Shown in pieces: positions 46,220-56,061 of a stretch of DNA of 64,000 bases. The stretch spans positions 1 through 64,000 of the forward strand of contig CALXQJ010000006.1 of the NCBI GenBank assembly GCA_944390575.1. Direction: 5' to 3'. The position numbers were made by a program, and so were the translations under genes. Under the pieces are notes generated by a model. That model was given only the letters and a program-made list of their open reading frames with translations, made no database searches and was not told the DNA's origin. Origin of the DNA: an uncultured Spirochaetota bacterium. Lineage in GTDB: Bacteria; Spirochaetota; Brachyspiria; Brachyspirales; Brachyspiraceae. Position 1 is the stretch's first letter; the number at the start of each line of letters is the position of its first letter.

Positions 46220-47041
46220 ATGGTAAAAAAACTTTTATTAATTTTATTTTTAAATAGTATAATAGCTTTTTCAATAGATTTTACAATTATTGATGTTAAA
46301 GATAGACCTGTTTTTAAAATTGAACTTACAAATAATATAGATTCAAATGATAATATTGAGTTTATTAAGGTTATTGAGAGTGGAAATATAAATACAGTTA
46401 AAGAGTTTGTCACTAATAATAAATTAAAAGTTAGTAATATCAGATTTTCATCAGGATATACACCTTTGATGTTGGCTTCACAATATGGTTATACTCAAAT
46501 TGTTAGATATTTATTAGCGGAAGGTGCTAATGTAAACTCAGAAAGTATTAATGGTGAGACTGCTCTACTTTTTGCATTATACAATAGAAAAGAAATAATT
46601 GCTAATATCTTATTAAGAGCTAATGCTAATGTTGATATTAAAACCAGAAATGGTTATACTCCTTTAATTGTAGCTATAGAAAAATCTAGTTCTAATTTAG
46701 CTAAATCTATAATAGATAAAAGTAATAATGTAAATACTACAAGTAATGATGGGGTTTCTGCTTTGATTTTATCTGTTTTATCAAAGAAGTATGATTATGT
46801 TGAGCTTTTATTAAATAAAAGAGCTGATATTAATACTGTTGCGAGAAATGGTTATACTCCTTTGATGATAGCTTGTGAGTTAGAGGATCTTGATATGGTT
46901 AATTTACTCATTAAAAATAAAGCTAATGTTAGACTTAGTTCTTTTGGTTTTTTTTCTAAATCTACTGCTTTAAGTATAGCTGAAAATAAGGGTAATGCTC
47001 AAATTGTAGAAGCTTTAAGAAAGGCAGGTGCTATTCAATAA
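46220..47041 (+). CDS. Exported ankyrin-repeat protein
   Basis: 273 residues. Signal peptide (about 1-18, ending near AFS), a short leader, then about five ankyrin repeats (SGYTPLMLASQYGYTQIVRYLLAEGANVNSE cut in description; each has the TPLM/TALL ... A-x2 ... GAN pattern). Ankyrin repeats bind other proteins, and export places them in the periplasm or at the surface. ATG at 46220 follows AGGGGAT. A fragment of a near-identical gene lies 360 bases upstream, which points to past duplication here. A 72-residue gene follows 37 bases on. Confidence 0.85.
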   Translation: MVKKLLLILFLNSIIAFSIDFTIIDVKDRPVFKIELTNNIDSNDNIEFIKVIESGNINTVKEFVTNNKLKVSNIRFSSGYTPLMLASQYGYTQIVRYLLAEGANVNSESINGETALLFALYNRKEIIANILLRANANVDIKTRNGYTPLIVAIEKSSSNLAKSIIDKSNNVNTTSNDGVSALILSVLSKKYDYVELLLNKRADINTVARNGYTPLMIACELEDLDMVNLLIKNKANVRLSSFGFFSKSTALSIAENKGNAQIVEALRKAGAIQ

Positions 47042-47078
47042 TTACTTTTATAATAAAATTTAAGGAGAAAATTATATT

Positions 47079-47297
47079 ATGGATAGTGATGGTGTTTATA
47101 GAAGAGTTAATATTAATAAAGTTATAGCAGAGATTCAAAAAAATAATTCTGATATTAGTGAAAGTAAAGCTCAAGAACTTGCTTTGCTTATGATTAAAGA
47201 GCTTAATAAGAGAGTTGCTGATATTGTAAAAGAATTTGAAAGTGGTGAGGGATATTTTATGTCTTGCTATTATGATTCTTATGATAGTATTAATTAG
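47079..47297 (+). CDS. Small protein of unknown function (72 aa)
   Basis: Has a strong ribosome site (AAGGAGA from 47062) and normal codon use. Mostly helical: VNINKVIAEIQKNNSDISESK and then AQELALLMIKELNKRVADI, ending in a Tyr-rich SCYYDSYDS tail. No signal peptide or membrane helix. Its short gap to the ankyrin gene suggests one transcript. Not recognised. Confidence 0.55.
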   Translation: MDSDGVYRRVNINKVIAEIQKNNSDISESKAQELALLMIKELNKRVADIVKEFESGEGYFMSCYYDSYDSIN

Positions 47298-47372
47298 TAA
47301 AAAATAATTTTTTTGAAACTTTTATATATACTTATTCGTCTAATATTTAAAGTAATGTAATAGGTGTATTTT

Positions 47373-47591
47373 ATGTTTAAGAAAATTATTTTTATATTAT
47401 CTAATATCTTTTTTATAAGTTGTGCTGGATTTCATATACCTCCTGGACATCATAAAAAAACTCTTTTTCATTTTCAAGCAGGACATTATTTAGCATTTGA
47501 TAATTTACTTTCTATTATTATTAAAATACTCATAATTGTTATTTTAATATTTGTTATAAAAAGGCTTTATGATAAAAATGCTCGTAAATAA
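47373..47591 (+). CDS. Small lipoprotein with a C-terminal membrane helix
   Basis: 72 residues. Lipobox FFISCAG puts the lipidated Cys near residue 17. A His-rich middle (IPPGHHKKTLFHFQAGHY) precedes a hydrophobic helix (about 47-64) and a basic end. ATG 47373 is chosen because AGGTG (47362-47366) lies six bases before it; GTG 47364 would overlap that site. A lipoprotein with a second membrane anchor is unusual. Function unknown; the His cluster might bind metal. Confidence 0.5.
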   Translation: MFKKIIFILSNIFFISCAGFHIPPGHHKKTLFHFQAGHYLAFDNLLSIIIKILIIVILIFVIKRLYDKNARK

Positions 47592-47651
47592 TTATTTTTA
47601 TGTTGACTAATTTAACAAAAAAGTCGGTAATTTTAAAGTTATCATATTTAC

Positions 47652-47680
47652 TTGACAATTTTAGCTTATTTTGTTTTAAT
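47652..47680 (+). promoter_or_regulatory. Promoter of fabG
   Basis: TTGACA (47652-47657), 17-base spacer, TTTAAT (47675-47680). The start would be near 47687, and the ATG is at 47716 behind TAGGAA. Confidence 0.65.
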
Positions 47681-47715
47681 TATCTTAAATAATTGTATGT
47701 AGGAATAATTAAATT

Positions 47716-48465
47716 ATGGAATTAAACTTAAAAGGTAAAACAGCTATTATTACAGGTTCAAGTAGAGGAATAGGTAGAGCTATTGCTGAATCTTTAGCTA
47801 AAGAAGGTGCTAATGTTGTTGTAACGGCTACTACTCAGGATAAGGCTGATTCTGTAGCTTCTGAAATAAAGTCAAAGTATGGTGTAGAGGCTTTAGGTTT
47901 TGCTCATGATGTTAAGTCATCATCATCTTGTAAGGATATTGTTTCAAAAGTTGTAGAGAAGTTTAATAGTATCGACATACTTGTTAATAATGCGGGTATC
48001 ACTAGAGATAAACTTGTTATGCAAATGGATGATGAAGATTGGTCTTCTGTTGTAGATACTAATCTATCAGGTGCTTTTTATATGGCACGTGAGGTTTCTC
48101 GTATTATGCTTAAAGCACGTAGTGGTAAGATTATTAATATTTCTTCTGTTATAGGAAAAATGGGAAATGCTGGTCAAGCTAATTATGCTTCTGCTAAGGC
48201 TGGACTTATTGGTATGACTAAATCTATGGCTAAGGAATTTGCTGCTCGTGGAGTTTGTGTTAATGCTATAGCTCCTGGTTTTATTCAAACTGATATGACA
48301 GATGTTTTATCTGAAGATGTTGTAAAAAATATTATGGGTGCTATTCCATTAAAAAAGCTAGGTAATGTTGCTGATATTGCAAATATGATTTTATTTTTAT
48401 CATCTGATATTAGTAATTATATCACAGGTGAGGTTATAGCAGTAGACGGTGGAATGTCTATGTAA
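47716..48465 (+). CDS. fabG: 3-oxoacyl-ACP reductase
   Basis: NADPH-dependent reduction in fatty acid elongation. Short-chain dehydrogenase with TGSSRGIGRAIAE (cofactor loop), NNAGITRD, S144, Y157 and K161 in the usual 13- and 4-residue spacing, and GFIQTDMT. 249 residues. It is followed by acpP and fabF in the same direction, a standard fatty-acid cluster. Confidence 0.95.
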   Translation: MELNLKGKTAIITGSSRGIGRAIAESLAKEGANVVVTATTQDKADSVASEIKSKYGVEALGFAHDVKSSSSCKDIVSKVVEKFNSIDILVNNAGITRDKLVMQMDDEDWSSVVDTNLSGAFYMAREVSRIMLKARSGKIINISSVIGKMGNAGQANYASAKAGLIGMTKSMAKEFAARGVCVNAIAPGFIQTDMTDVLSEDVVKNIMGAIPLKKLGNVADIANMILFLSSDISNYITGEVIAVDGGMSM

Positions 48466-48597
48466 TTATATATGGCATTTTATTTGTTTGCTTAATTTTT
48501 TATTTTTGACGATAATAGTTTATAATGTTGCTTTTAATTAATATATAATTAAAGACGCATTTATTATAAAAATAAAATATATTTTAAGGAGTGCAAA

Positions 48598-48834
48598 ATG
48601 GCATTAATCGATGAAATTAAAGAAGTGGTTGCAAGCCAATTAAATATTTCTGATATGAGTAAGATTACAGACACTGCTTCTTTTGTAGATGACTTAAACG
48701 CTGATTCTTTAGACTTAGTAGAACTTATTATGGAATTAGAAAAGCGTTATGAGATTAAGATTCCTCAAGAGGATCAAGAAAAAATTAAAAATGTAGCTGA
48801 TGCTGCTGCATATATAGAGTCACATAAAAAATAA
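48598..48834 (+). CDS. acpP: Acyl carrier protein
   Basis: Carries acyl chains on a phosphopantetheine arm. 78 residues, acidic, with DSLDLVELIMELE holding the attachment Ser37. Strong ribosome site (AAGGAG) before the ATG. Upstream TATAAT at 48521-48526 might give it an extra promoter. A terminator-like hairpin follows the gene. Confidence 0.96.
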   Translation: MALIDEIKEVVASQLNISDMSKITDTASFVDDLNADSLDLVELIMELEKRYEIKIPQEDQEKIKNVADAAAYIESHKK

Positions 48835-48846
48835 TTATACTATTTT

Positions 48847-48881
48847 ACCCGTAATGAGATTTCTCTTTTTACGGGTTTTTT
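48847..48881 (+). terminator. Terminator or attenuator between acpP and fabF
   Basis: ACCCGTAA (48847-48854) pairs with TTACGGGT (48869-48876), followed by a run of six T. Partial read-through would give more acpP than fabF message. Confidence 0.8.
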
Positions 48882-48904
48882 ATGATTTTATAGGAGTTTT
48901 GTTT

Positions 48905-50161
48905 ATGAGTGAACGTAGAGTTGTAATTACTGGTCTTGGAGTTGTAAGCTCTATTGGTAATGATATTAATACTTTTTGGAATAATCTTGTTAATGGGGTT
49001 TCTGGTATTAAAACTTTTTCTAAGTATTTTGATCCTGAAAAGGAAGGACTTACTACTAAATTTGGTGGTGAGGCTCCAGAATTAGAGGGGGATTATTATT
49101 CTGATAAGAAGATGCTTAGAAGATTAGACCCTTTTATTAATTTTGCTTTATATGCTGCTTATAATGCCTTAACCCAAGCTGGTATCAAGCCTCGTGAAGG
49201 TTTTGAGTCTTCTAGAGCTGGAGTTGTTTTAGGTTCTGGTATAGGTGGTATTAATACTTTACTTTCAAATCACAATGCAATTTTAAATGATGGACCTAGT
49301 AGAGTTTCTCCATTCTTTGTACCTATGCAAATTATTAATATGAGTTCTGGAATGATTGCTATGGAATATGGTATGCAGGGTCCTAATTATGGTGTAGTTA
49401 CAGCTTGTGCTTCTTCAAATCACTCTATTGGTATTGGATTAAATCATATTAGAAATAATGAGGCTGATATTATGATAGTTGGAGGTTCTGAGTCTACTCT
49501 TAATCCTTTAACTGTTGCTGGATTTAATTCTGCAAGAGCATTATCTACGAGAAATGATGATCCTGTTCGTGCTTGTCGTCCTTTTGACAAGGATAGAGAT
49601 GGTTTTGTTATGGCTGAGGGGGCTGGTGTTTTAGTATTAGAAGAGTATGAGCATGCTAAGAAGCGTGGTGCTAATATATTAGCGGAAGTGTGTGGTTTTG
49701 GTTTTACTGCTGATGCTAATCATATTACTGCTCCTTTAGAAGATGGGGCTATGGGTGCTCGTGCTATAAAGCTTGCTATTGAAAGTGCTAAAATTAAGCC
49801 AGAGCAGATTAATTATGTTAATACTCATGGAACTTCTACACCTGTTGGAGATGTTGCTGAGACTAAGGCTATTAAGCTTGCTCTTGGTGAGGCTCATGCT
49901 AAGACTATTAAGATAAATTCTACTAAATCTATGGTTGGACATACGCTTGGTGCTGCTGGTGGAATAGAGGCTGTTGCTACTGTTTTACAGATGTTGAATT
50001 CTAAATTACACCCTACTATAAATGTAGAAAATCAAGATCCTGATTGTGATTTAGATGTAGTACCAAATAAAGCTGTTGACTATAATATAGGATATGCTGT
50101 TAGCAATTCTCTTGGTTTTGGTGGACATAATGCTTCTATAGTATTTAAAAATTTAAAATAA
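48905..50161 (+). CDS. fabF: 3-oxoacyl-ACP synthase II
   Basis: Condensing enzyme of fatty acid elongation. Catalytic triad Cys168 (TACASSNHS), His308 (NTHGTSTPVGD) and His346 (VGHTLGAAGG). 418 residues. ATG 48905 lies eight bases after GGAG. An earlier in-frame ATG at 48854 falls inside the terminator hairpin and would add residues not expected for the family. Confidence 0.95.
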   Translation: MSERRVVITGLGVVSSIGNDINTFWNNLVNGVSGIKTFSKYFDPEKEGLTTKFGGEAPELEGDYYSDKKMLRRLDPFINFALYAAYNALTQAGIKPREGFESSRAGVVLGSGIGGINTLLSNHNAILNDGPSRVSPFFVPMQIINMSSGMIAMEYGMQGPNYGVVTACASSNHSIGIGLNHIRNNEADIMIVGGSESTLNPLTVAGFNSARALSTRNDDPVRACRPFDKDRDGFVMAEGAGVLVLEEYEHAKKRGANILAEVCGFGFTADANHITAPLEDGAMGARAIKLAIESAKIKPEQINYVNTHGTSTPVGDVAETKAIKLALGEAHAKTIKINSTKSMVGHTLGAAGGIEAVATVLQMLNSKLHPTINVENQDPDCDLDVVPNKAVDYNIGYAVSNSLGFGGHNASIVFKNLK

Positions 50162-50183
50162 TTAATATTTTTTATAAAATAAT

Positions 50184-50221
50184 AAGCTATACTTAATTTA
50201 TTTAGGTATAGCTTTTTTTTT
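50184..50221. terminator. Terminator after fabF
   Basis: AAGCTATAC (50184-50192) pairs with GTATAGCTT (50206-50214), followed by a T-run to 50221. It lies between the convergent ends of fabF and mfd. The A-rich left flank could let it serve mfd as well. Confidence 0.8.
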
Positions 50222-50222
50222 A

Positions 50223-53200
50223 TTAGTTATTATTAATTTTTATAATCTTAGCTTTTTTCTTTATATAATTTCTTCTTTTCATATCTTTTTGTGATTTTAT
50301 ATTTGCTTCTGCTAAAGTTATAATTTTTTTCTTTTCTGTTTCTTCTTCCTTATTTATACTCACTACTTCATCATTTTCTATTTCAAGTATCAAATCTCTT
50401 ACTTTATTAATTTTCCACTCTAATTTATCTTCAACAGCAGGAACTATTAATTGATTTAAATTATCCTTGTCAAAATATACTCCAGAACCTTCAATAGAAA
50501 CCATCTTCATAAGTTTATCAACATTAATCTTAGAATATTTATCTAATTTTATATAAATATTATATTGTCCCTCAACTACAGATAAAACTCTCACTCTTCT
50601 AAGAATAACCTTTAGTTTTGCAATTTCAAAAATATCTTCTATTTCCTTAGGAAGTTTACCATACTTATCTATAATATATTCTTTTGCTGTTTTTATATCA
50701 TCATCACTTTGAGAACGCATAATTAACTTATATGTAGATATTTTATCTTTTACATCAGATATATAAGTTTCTGGTATAAATAAATTATGTTTAAAATCTA
50801 TAACAGTATCAAAAGTAACTTCTTTTATTTCACCTTTATATTCATTAGTAGCCTCTTCAAGCATTTGAGTATATAATTCATACCCAACTTGATAAATCAT
50901 TCCAGACTGTTCTTTACCAAGTATATTTCCAGCACCACGAATTTCTAAATCACGCATAGCTATTTTAAATCCAGCTCCTAAGTCTGTATGCTCTGATATA
51001 GCTTGTAGCCTTTTATATGCTACTTCTGTAAGTGCCAAATTGGAAGGGTAGAACATATAGGCATAAGCCTCTCTATCACTTCTTCCAACGCGTCCTCTAA
51101 GCTGATAAAGTTCTGAAAGCCCAAGTCTATTAGCATTATCTATTAAAATAGTATTAGCATTTGGAATATCTATACCATTTTCTATTATAGTTGTTGATAC
51201 TAATATATCATATTTATGTTCTATAAAATCATTCATTACTTTTTCTAATTGATGACCTGTCATTCTACCATGTGCTGTACATATTCTTGCTTTTGGGGAT
51301 AGTTTTTTTATCATAAGTGCGAAAGAGTCTATAGTTTCAACTCTATTATATAAGAAAAATACCTGTCCATTTCTGTTTAATTCTCTATCTATTGCTTTTA
51401 CTATAGTATCTTCATTAAACTCCATTACAAATGTTTTGACAGGAAGTCTATTAAGTGGAGGTGTTTCTATAATGCTAATATCTCTTATACCGCTTAAAGC
51501 CATATTTAAAGTTCTTGGTATTGGGGTTGCTGATAATGTTAGAACATCTGTTTCTAATCTTAATTTTTTTAATTCTTCTTTATGTTTTACCCCAAATCTA
51601 TGCTCTTCATCTATAACTATAAGTCCAAGATTTTTAAACTTTATATCTTTAGATAGAAGCATATGAGTTCCAACTATTAAATCAACACTTCCTTCTTCTA
51701 TCATCTTCTTATTTAAATTAGCTTGTTTTGTAGTTATAAATCTGTTTAATAATTCTATTTTTATAGGAAAGTCTTCAAATCTCTTTTTAGCATTATTATA
51801 ATGTTGTTGAGATAATATTGTAGTAGGGCATAATATAGCACATTGTTTTCCAGCCATAATAGCTTTAAATATAGCTCTAAAAGCTACTTCAGTTTTTCCA
51901 AATCCAACATCTCCACATATAAGCCTATCCATCATTTTAGTGCTTTCCATATCTTCTTTTATTTCATTAATAGCCCTTAATTGATCAATAGTCTCTTCAT
52001 ATTTGAAAGAAGCCTCAAAATCATCTTGCCATTGAGTGTCTTCTCCATATACATTTCCTTGTACAGTTGAACGTATAGCGTATATTTTTATTAATTCTCT
52101 TGCTGTAGCCTCAGCATCTGCTTTTGCCTTACTCTTAATTTTGTCCCAAGCACTTCCTCCTAATGATGTGAGTGTTGGACTTTCTCCATTGCCAGAAATA
52201 TATTTTTGTACAAAGTTCATTTGCTCAACAGGTATATATAATTTATCACCTTTGGCATATTCTAAAGTTAAATAGTCTTTTTCTTTTCCATTTGAAGTTT
52301 TTCTTGTAAGACCAAGATATTTTCCTATACCATAATTTACATGTACAGCATAGTCTCCAATATTTAAGTCTACAAAAGTTTCTATTAGGCTTTTATTTGC
52401 TTTTGGAATCTTTTTTATTTTTTTTCTTTGGCGTCCAAATACTTCCCAGTCTGCTATTAATATTGTTTTTATATCATCTTTGATGAATCCTGATGATGAT
52501 TCTTCGGTTATTATATAAAAGTTATTTTGATTATTTTTGAAACTTTCTTTATTATTTTGTTTTGTAATTTCTCTCACTTCTATATTTTCTAAACTGTCAT
52601 CATTTTCTTTATTATTACTTTCTATATTATCATTTTTTTCACCTATAAATGTAGGCTCTAAGTTTTCTAATATTTTATAAAATCTATTTGCTTGTTCTTT
52701 ATGCGTTGTTGATAAAACTATTAGATAGTCTTTTTTTCTATATTCTTCTACATATTCTACAAACTCTGTTAATTTAGATTTAAATGATTGTCCTTCTATA
52801 AAACTAAAGTTTATTGTATTGTCTGTTATAAATGGAGATATATTAATTGCATTTTTTATTTTTTCTTCAAAAGTTTCTATGCTTATATATAAAGATTCTA
52901 TTGTTGGAATTATTGTAAATATATTGTCTATGTCATAGAAATTTGTATTTATTACTTCTAATTGATTTATAAGATTGTTTTTTAATTTTAGGCTATCTTT
53001 TATAAAAATAGTAGAGTAGTCAAAATAGTCGAATATAGTTTCTAAATTATCATAGAATAATGTTATTAAGTTTTCACTGCCTGCAAAGTATTTTGCTTTT
53101 AATAGATTTTCTTTTATATCTTCATTTATGGTATTCTTATTTATAAGCTCTTCAACAGCATCATCATCATATATAACTTCTCTTACAGGATATATAGTTG

Positions 53201-53864
53201 CTTTTTTTATAGATTCAAAAGAACGTCCAGATTCTATACTAAATACTCTTATACTTTCAACTTCATCATCAAACATTTCTATTCGTATAGGGTTTTCACT
53301 ATCTATAGAAAATATATCTATAATACTACCTCTAATAGAAGCAGTACCTTTTTCTGATACTTCTCTCTCTATTATGTATCCCAAATCATTTAATGCTAAT
53401 CTTAAATTTTCTAAGTCTAATTTATCTCCAACATTGATAGGTATAGCACATTCTATTAGATCTTTTCTATTTGGTAATTTTCTTAATATTGCATTTATTG
53501 TTGTTATTATAATTGCTTTTTCTTTATTTATTAGTTTGAATAGTATATTTACTCTATCTTGTGCTACATCTGTTGTTGGTGACATTTTTGAAAATGCTAC
53601 TGTATCATAGTCTGGATAATAATAGCTTTTTATATTATAAAACTTAAGAGTTTGATTTAAAAGTAATGCTTCACTTTCTGTTTCTTGTATAATTAAAATA
53701 CTTTTATTTTTTTCTCTAAAAATTGAAGCAAAAAACAGTGCATCCGATCCACCTTTAAGACCGTATATAGTTTTTGTGTTTTCTATATTAAATGTTTTAT
53801 ATTCTTCACTTTCTATAAATTTTTTTATAATTTCTTCTGATATTTGATGGTTCTTATTTATCAT
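50223..53864 (-). CDS. mfd: Transcription-repair coupling factor
   Basis: ATP-driven translocase that removes RNA polymerase stalled at lesions and recruits UvrA. In order: UvrB-like N-terminal region, Asn/Glu-rich linker (about 405-450), RNA polymerase-binding domain (GDYAVHVNYGIGKYLGL, then EYAKGDKLYIPVEQMN), and helicase motors with GDVGFGKTEVAF (about 650) and VIDEEHRFGV, SATPIPRTLNMAL, TTIIENGIDIPNANT and QLRGRVGRS. A C-terminal D7-like part follows. 1,213 residues with a lysine-rich tail. Complete. Confidence 0.95.
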   Translation of the reverse strand: MINKNHQISEEIIKKFIESEEYKTFNIENTKTIYGLKGGSDALFFASIFREKNKSILIIQETESEALLLNQTLKFYNIKSYYYPDYDTVAFSKMSPTTDVAQDRVNILFKLINKEKAIIITTINAILRKLPNRKDLIECAIPINVGDKLDLENLRLALNDLGYIIEREVSEKGTASIRGSIIDIFSIDSENPIRIEMFDDEVESIRVFSIESGRSFESIKKATIYPVREVIYDDDAVEELINKNTINEDIKENLLKAKYFAGSENLITLFYDNLETIFDYFDYSTIFIKDSLKLKNNLINQLEVINTNFYDIDNIFTIIPTIESLYISIETFEEKIKNAINISPFITDNTINFSFIEGQSFKSKLTEFVEYVEEYRKKDYLIVLSTTHKEQANRFYKILENLEPTFIGEKNDNIESNNKENDDSLENIEVREITKQNNKESFKNNQNNFYIITEESSSGFIKDDIKTILIADWEVFGRQRKKIKKIPKANKSLIETFVDLNIGDYAVHVNYGIGKYLGLTRKTSNGKEKDYLTLEYAKGDKLYIPVEQMNFVQKYISGNGESPTLTSLGGSAWDKIKSKAKADAEATARELIKIYAIRSTVQGNVYGEDTQWQDDFEASFKYEETIDQLRAINEIKEDMESTKMMDRLICGDVGFGKTEVAFRAIFKAIMAGKQCAILCPTTILSQQHYNNAKKRFEDFPIKIELLNRFITTKQANLNKKMIEEGSVDLIVGTHMLLSKDIKFKNLGLIVIDEEHRFGVKHKEELKKLRLETDVLTLSATPIPRTLNMALSGIRDISIIETPPLNRLPVKTFVMEFNEDTIVKAIDRELNRNGQVFFLYNRVETIDSFALMIKKLSPKARICTAHGRMTGHQLEKVMNDFIEHKYDILVSTTIIENGIDIPNANTILIDNANRLGLSELYQLRGRVGRSDREAYAYMFYPSNLALTEVAYKRLQAISEHTDLGAGFKIAMRDLEIRGAGNILGKEQSGMIYQVGYELYTQMLEEATNEYKGEIKEVTFDTVIDFKHNLFIPETYISDVKDKISTYKLIMRSQSDDDIKTAKEYIIDKYGKLPKEIEDIFEIAKLKVILRRVRVLSVVEGQYNIYIKLDKYSKINVDKLMKMVSIEGSGVYFDKDNLNQLIVPAVEDKLEWKINKVRDLILEIENDEVVSINKEEETEKKKIITLAEANIKSQKDMKRRNYIKKKAKIIKINNN

Positions 53865-54013
53865 AATACTTATATATTTCTTTTGAATATTCCCTTAAAT
53901 TGAATTATAATATTTTAATATTAAAAATAATATTATTCAATATTTAATAATCCTTTATTTTTTTATTAAAATATATTACTATTTATAGATATAATAAAAA
54001 TGGAGTTCTCATT

Positions 54014-54913
54014 ATGGAAAAGAGTAAAATTATAGTTTGGGCTATATGGATATTTTTAGTATTATCTATGCTTATTTATATTATTTATTTAATTAGAGAT
54101 TGTATTAAAAATAAAGAAAAAATAGAAAAAGATGGCAATAATATTATTATCATTATTACAGCATTTTTTACACAATTTTTTGACACTCTTGGTATAGGCT
54201 CTTTTGCTATTATGACTTCTGTTTTTAGAGGTTTTAAACTTATTAAAGATAAAATACTACCTGGTACATTAAATACAGCAGCTACTACTTCTGTAATGCT
54301 ACAAGCTTTAATATTTATAAAAACAGTAGAGGTAGATACTAAAACCTTGGTATTGATGACTATATCTGCTCTTACTGGTGCATTATTAATGTCTGGAGTA
54401 GTTTCTAAACTTTCTGAGAAGACTATACAAATAATTATGTCTATAACATTATTTATACTTGCTTTAATTATAATATCTGCACAGTTAAAACTTACGCCTT
54501 TAGGTGGAGATGCTACTGGTCTTTATGGGGTTAAGTTAATTATAGGGGTTATAGGAAATTTTATTTTTGGTATACTTATGACTGTAGGTATAGGGCTTTA
54601 TGCACCTTGTCTTGCTTTAGTTTATTTTTTAGGTATGAATCCTGCTGTTGCTTTTCCTATTATGATGTGTTCTTGTGCTGTTCTTATGCCTTTTGCTAGT
54701 ATGAGTTTTATTAAGAATAATGCTTATAATAGAAAAATTTCTATTTTATTTTTGATACCAGGGGCTATTGGAGTTTTTATAGCTGCATTTATAGTTAAGT
54801 CTATGAATATTTATTGGATAACTTGGCTTGTGGTGGTTGTTCTAATTTATACTTCATTTAATTTACTTATGACTTATCTTAGAAAAAAAATAAATATATA
54901 CTATATTGTTTAG
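54014..54913 (+). CDS. TSUP (TauE/SafE) family membrane transporter
   Basis: 299 residues with about eight helices in two halves. FFTQFFDTLGIGSFA near the start and GLYAPCLALVYFLGMNPAVAFPIMM in the second half agree with the TSUP pattern of a G-x-G-x-G/A step in each half. The family exports sulfite, sulfoacetate and similar organosulfur anions, and substrate cannot be read from sequence. An M24 peptidase gene follows 11 bases on. Confidence 0.8.
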   Translation: MEKSKIIVWAIWIFLVLSMLIYIIYLIRDCIKNKEKIEKDGNNIIIIITAFFTQFFDTLGIGSFAIMTSVFRGFKLIKDKILPGTLNTAATTSVMLQALIFIKTVEVDTKTLVLMTISALTGALLMSGVVSKLSEKTIQIIMSITLFILALIIISAQLKLTPLGGDATGLYGVKLIIGVIGNFIFGILMTVGIGLYAPCLALVYFLGMNPAVAFPIMMCSCAVLMPFASMSFIKNNAYNRKISILFLIPGAIGVFIAAFIVKSMNIYWITWLVVVVLIYTSFNLLMTYLRKKINIYYIV

Positions 54914-54924
54914 GAGTTGTTTTT

Positions 54925-55995
54925 ATGAATAGAATAGAAAGAGTTATTGATAATATGAAAAAAAATAATATATATCAATTTATTATTACAGATGATAAAG
55001 CTATATATTATTTAACAAATATTAAGATTCATCCTGGTGAGCGTTTTTTAGGCTTATATATAAATATAGATAATAAAGTTTGCCTTATTAATAATATACT
55101 ATTTCCTTTAAATGAATCAAAATTAGATGTTTTATTTTATAGTGATACTGAAAGTGCTATAGAGAAGATGTCTTATTTTATAAATAAAAATGAGGCACTT
55201 GGTATTGATAAATATATGCCTTCAAGATTTTTAATAGAGATGATAGAAATAAATATAGCTAAAAATTATTTTAATGGCTCATATTTAATAGATTATATTA
55301 TTATGAAAAAAGATTCTGAAGAAATAGCTAAGATGATTAAAGCTTCTGAAATAAATGATGCTACTATGAAAGATATTATAGACTTTATTAAACCTGGAAT
55401 GAAAGAAATAGAGGTTCTCGAAGAACTTAAAAGTTTATATATAAAAAATGGTACAAATGAGGGATTTTCTTTTACTCCTATAATAGGTTATGCTTCTAAT
55501 GCTGCAAACCCTCATCATAATACTGGAGATACTGTTATTGGTAATAGTGGTTGTTTGGTTATTGATACTGGTTGTATTCATAATGAGTATTGCTCTGATA
55601 TGACTCGCACTATATTTTTGGGAGAACCTTCTAAAGAGGGGAGAGAAATATATAATATAGTAAAGACTGCTAATGAGATGGCTATTGAAGGAGTAAAACC
55701 TGGAGTTAAATTCTCAGATATTGATAATATAGCACGTTCTTATATTACAGAAAAAGGATATGGAGAGTATTTCACTCATAGAACGGGGCATTCTATAGGT
55801 ATGTCTGTACATGAATATGGAGATGTTAGTTCTATACATCACAAAGAACTTGAAGAAGGTATGATATTTTCTATAGAGCCTGGTATATATTATGATAAGG
55901 CTAATGTTGGTGTTCGAATTGAAGATTTAATTTTGGTTACCAAAGATGGTTATAAGAATTTAAATAGTTTTACAAAAGAGCTTATTGTAAAATAA
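54925..55995 (+). CDS. M24 family metallopeptidase (Xaa-Pro aminopeptidase-like)
   Basis: 356 residues: a creatinase-type N-terminal domain (1-125) then the pita-bread domain. Metal ligands are visible: VIDTGCIHNEYCSDMTRT (two Asp), GHSIG (His), SIEPGIYY (Glu) and VRIEDLI (Glu). Cleaves N-terminal residues before proline or dipeptides with C-terminal proline. ATG follows GGAG. Likely co-transcribed with the TSUP gene. Confidence 0.88.
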   Translation: MNRIERVIDNMKKNNIYQFIITDDKAIYYLTNIKIHPGERFLGLYINIDNKVCLINNILFPLNESKLDVLFYSDTESAIEKMSYFINKNEALGIDKYMPSRFLIEMIEINIAKNYFNGSYLIDYIIMKKDSEEIAKMIKASEINDATMKDIIDFIKPGMKEIEVLEELKSLYIKNGTNEGFSFTPIIGYASNAANPHHNTGDTVIGNSGCLVIDTGCIHNEYCSDMTRTIFLGEPSKEGREIYNIVKTANEMAIEGVKPGVKFSDIDNIARSYITEKGYGEYFTHRTGHSIGMSVHEYGDVSSIHHKELEEGMIFSIEPGIYYDKANVGVRIEDLILVTKDGYKNLNSFTKELIVK

Positions 55996-56061
55996 ACAAT
56001 ATATAATTGATTTTTTATCATTATTAATATATTATCTTTTATTATTTATTAGGATTTTATT

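Noticed and set aside
48854-48904. N-terminal extension of FabF from an upstream ATG
   Set aside because: It begins inside the acpP terminator hairpin, while ATG 48905 has a proper ribosome site and the expected FabF N-terminus.
53896-53945. Imperfect palindrome upstream of mfd as an operator
   Set aside because: Almost pure A and T with bulges; expected by chance in such AT-rich DNA.
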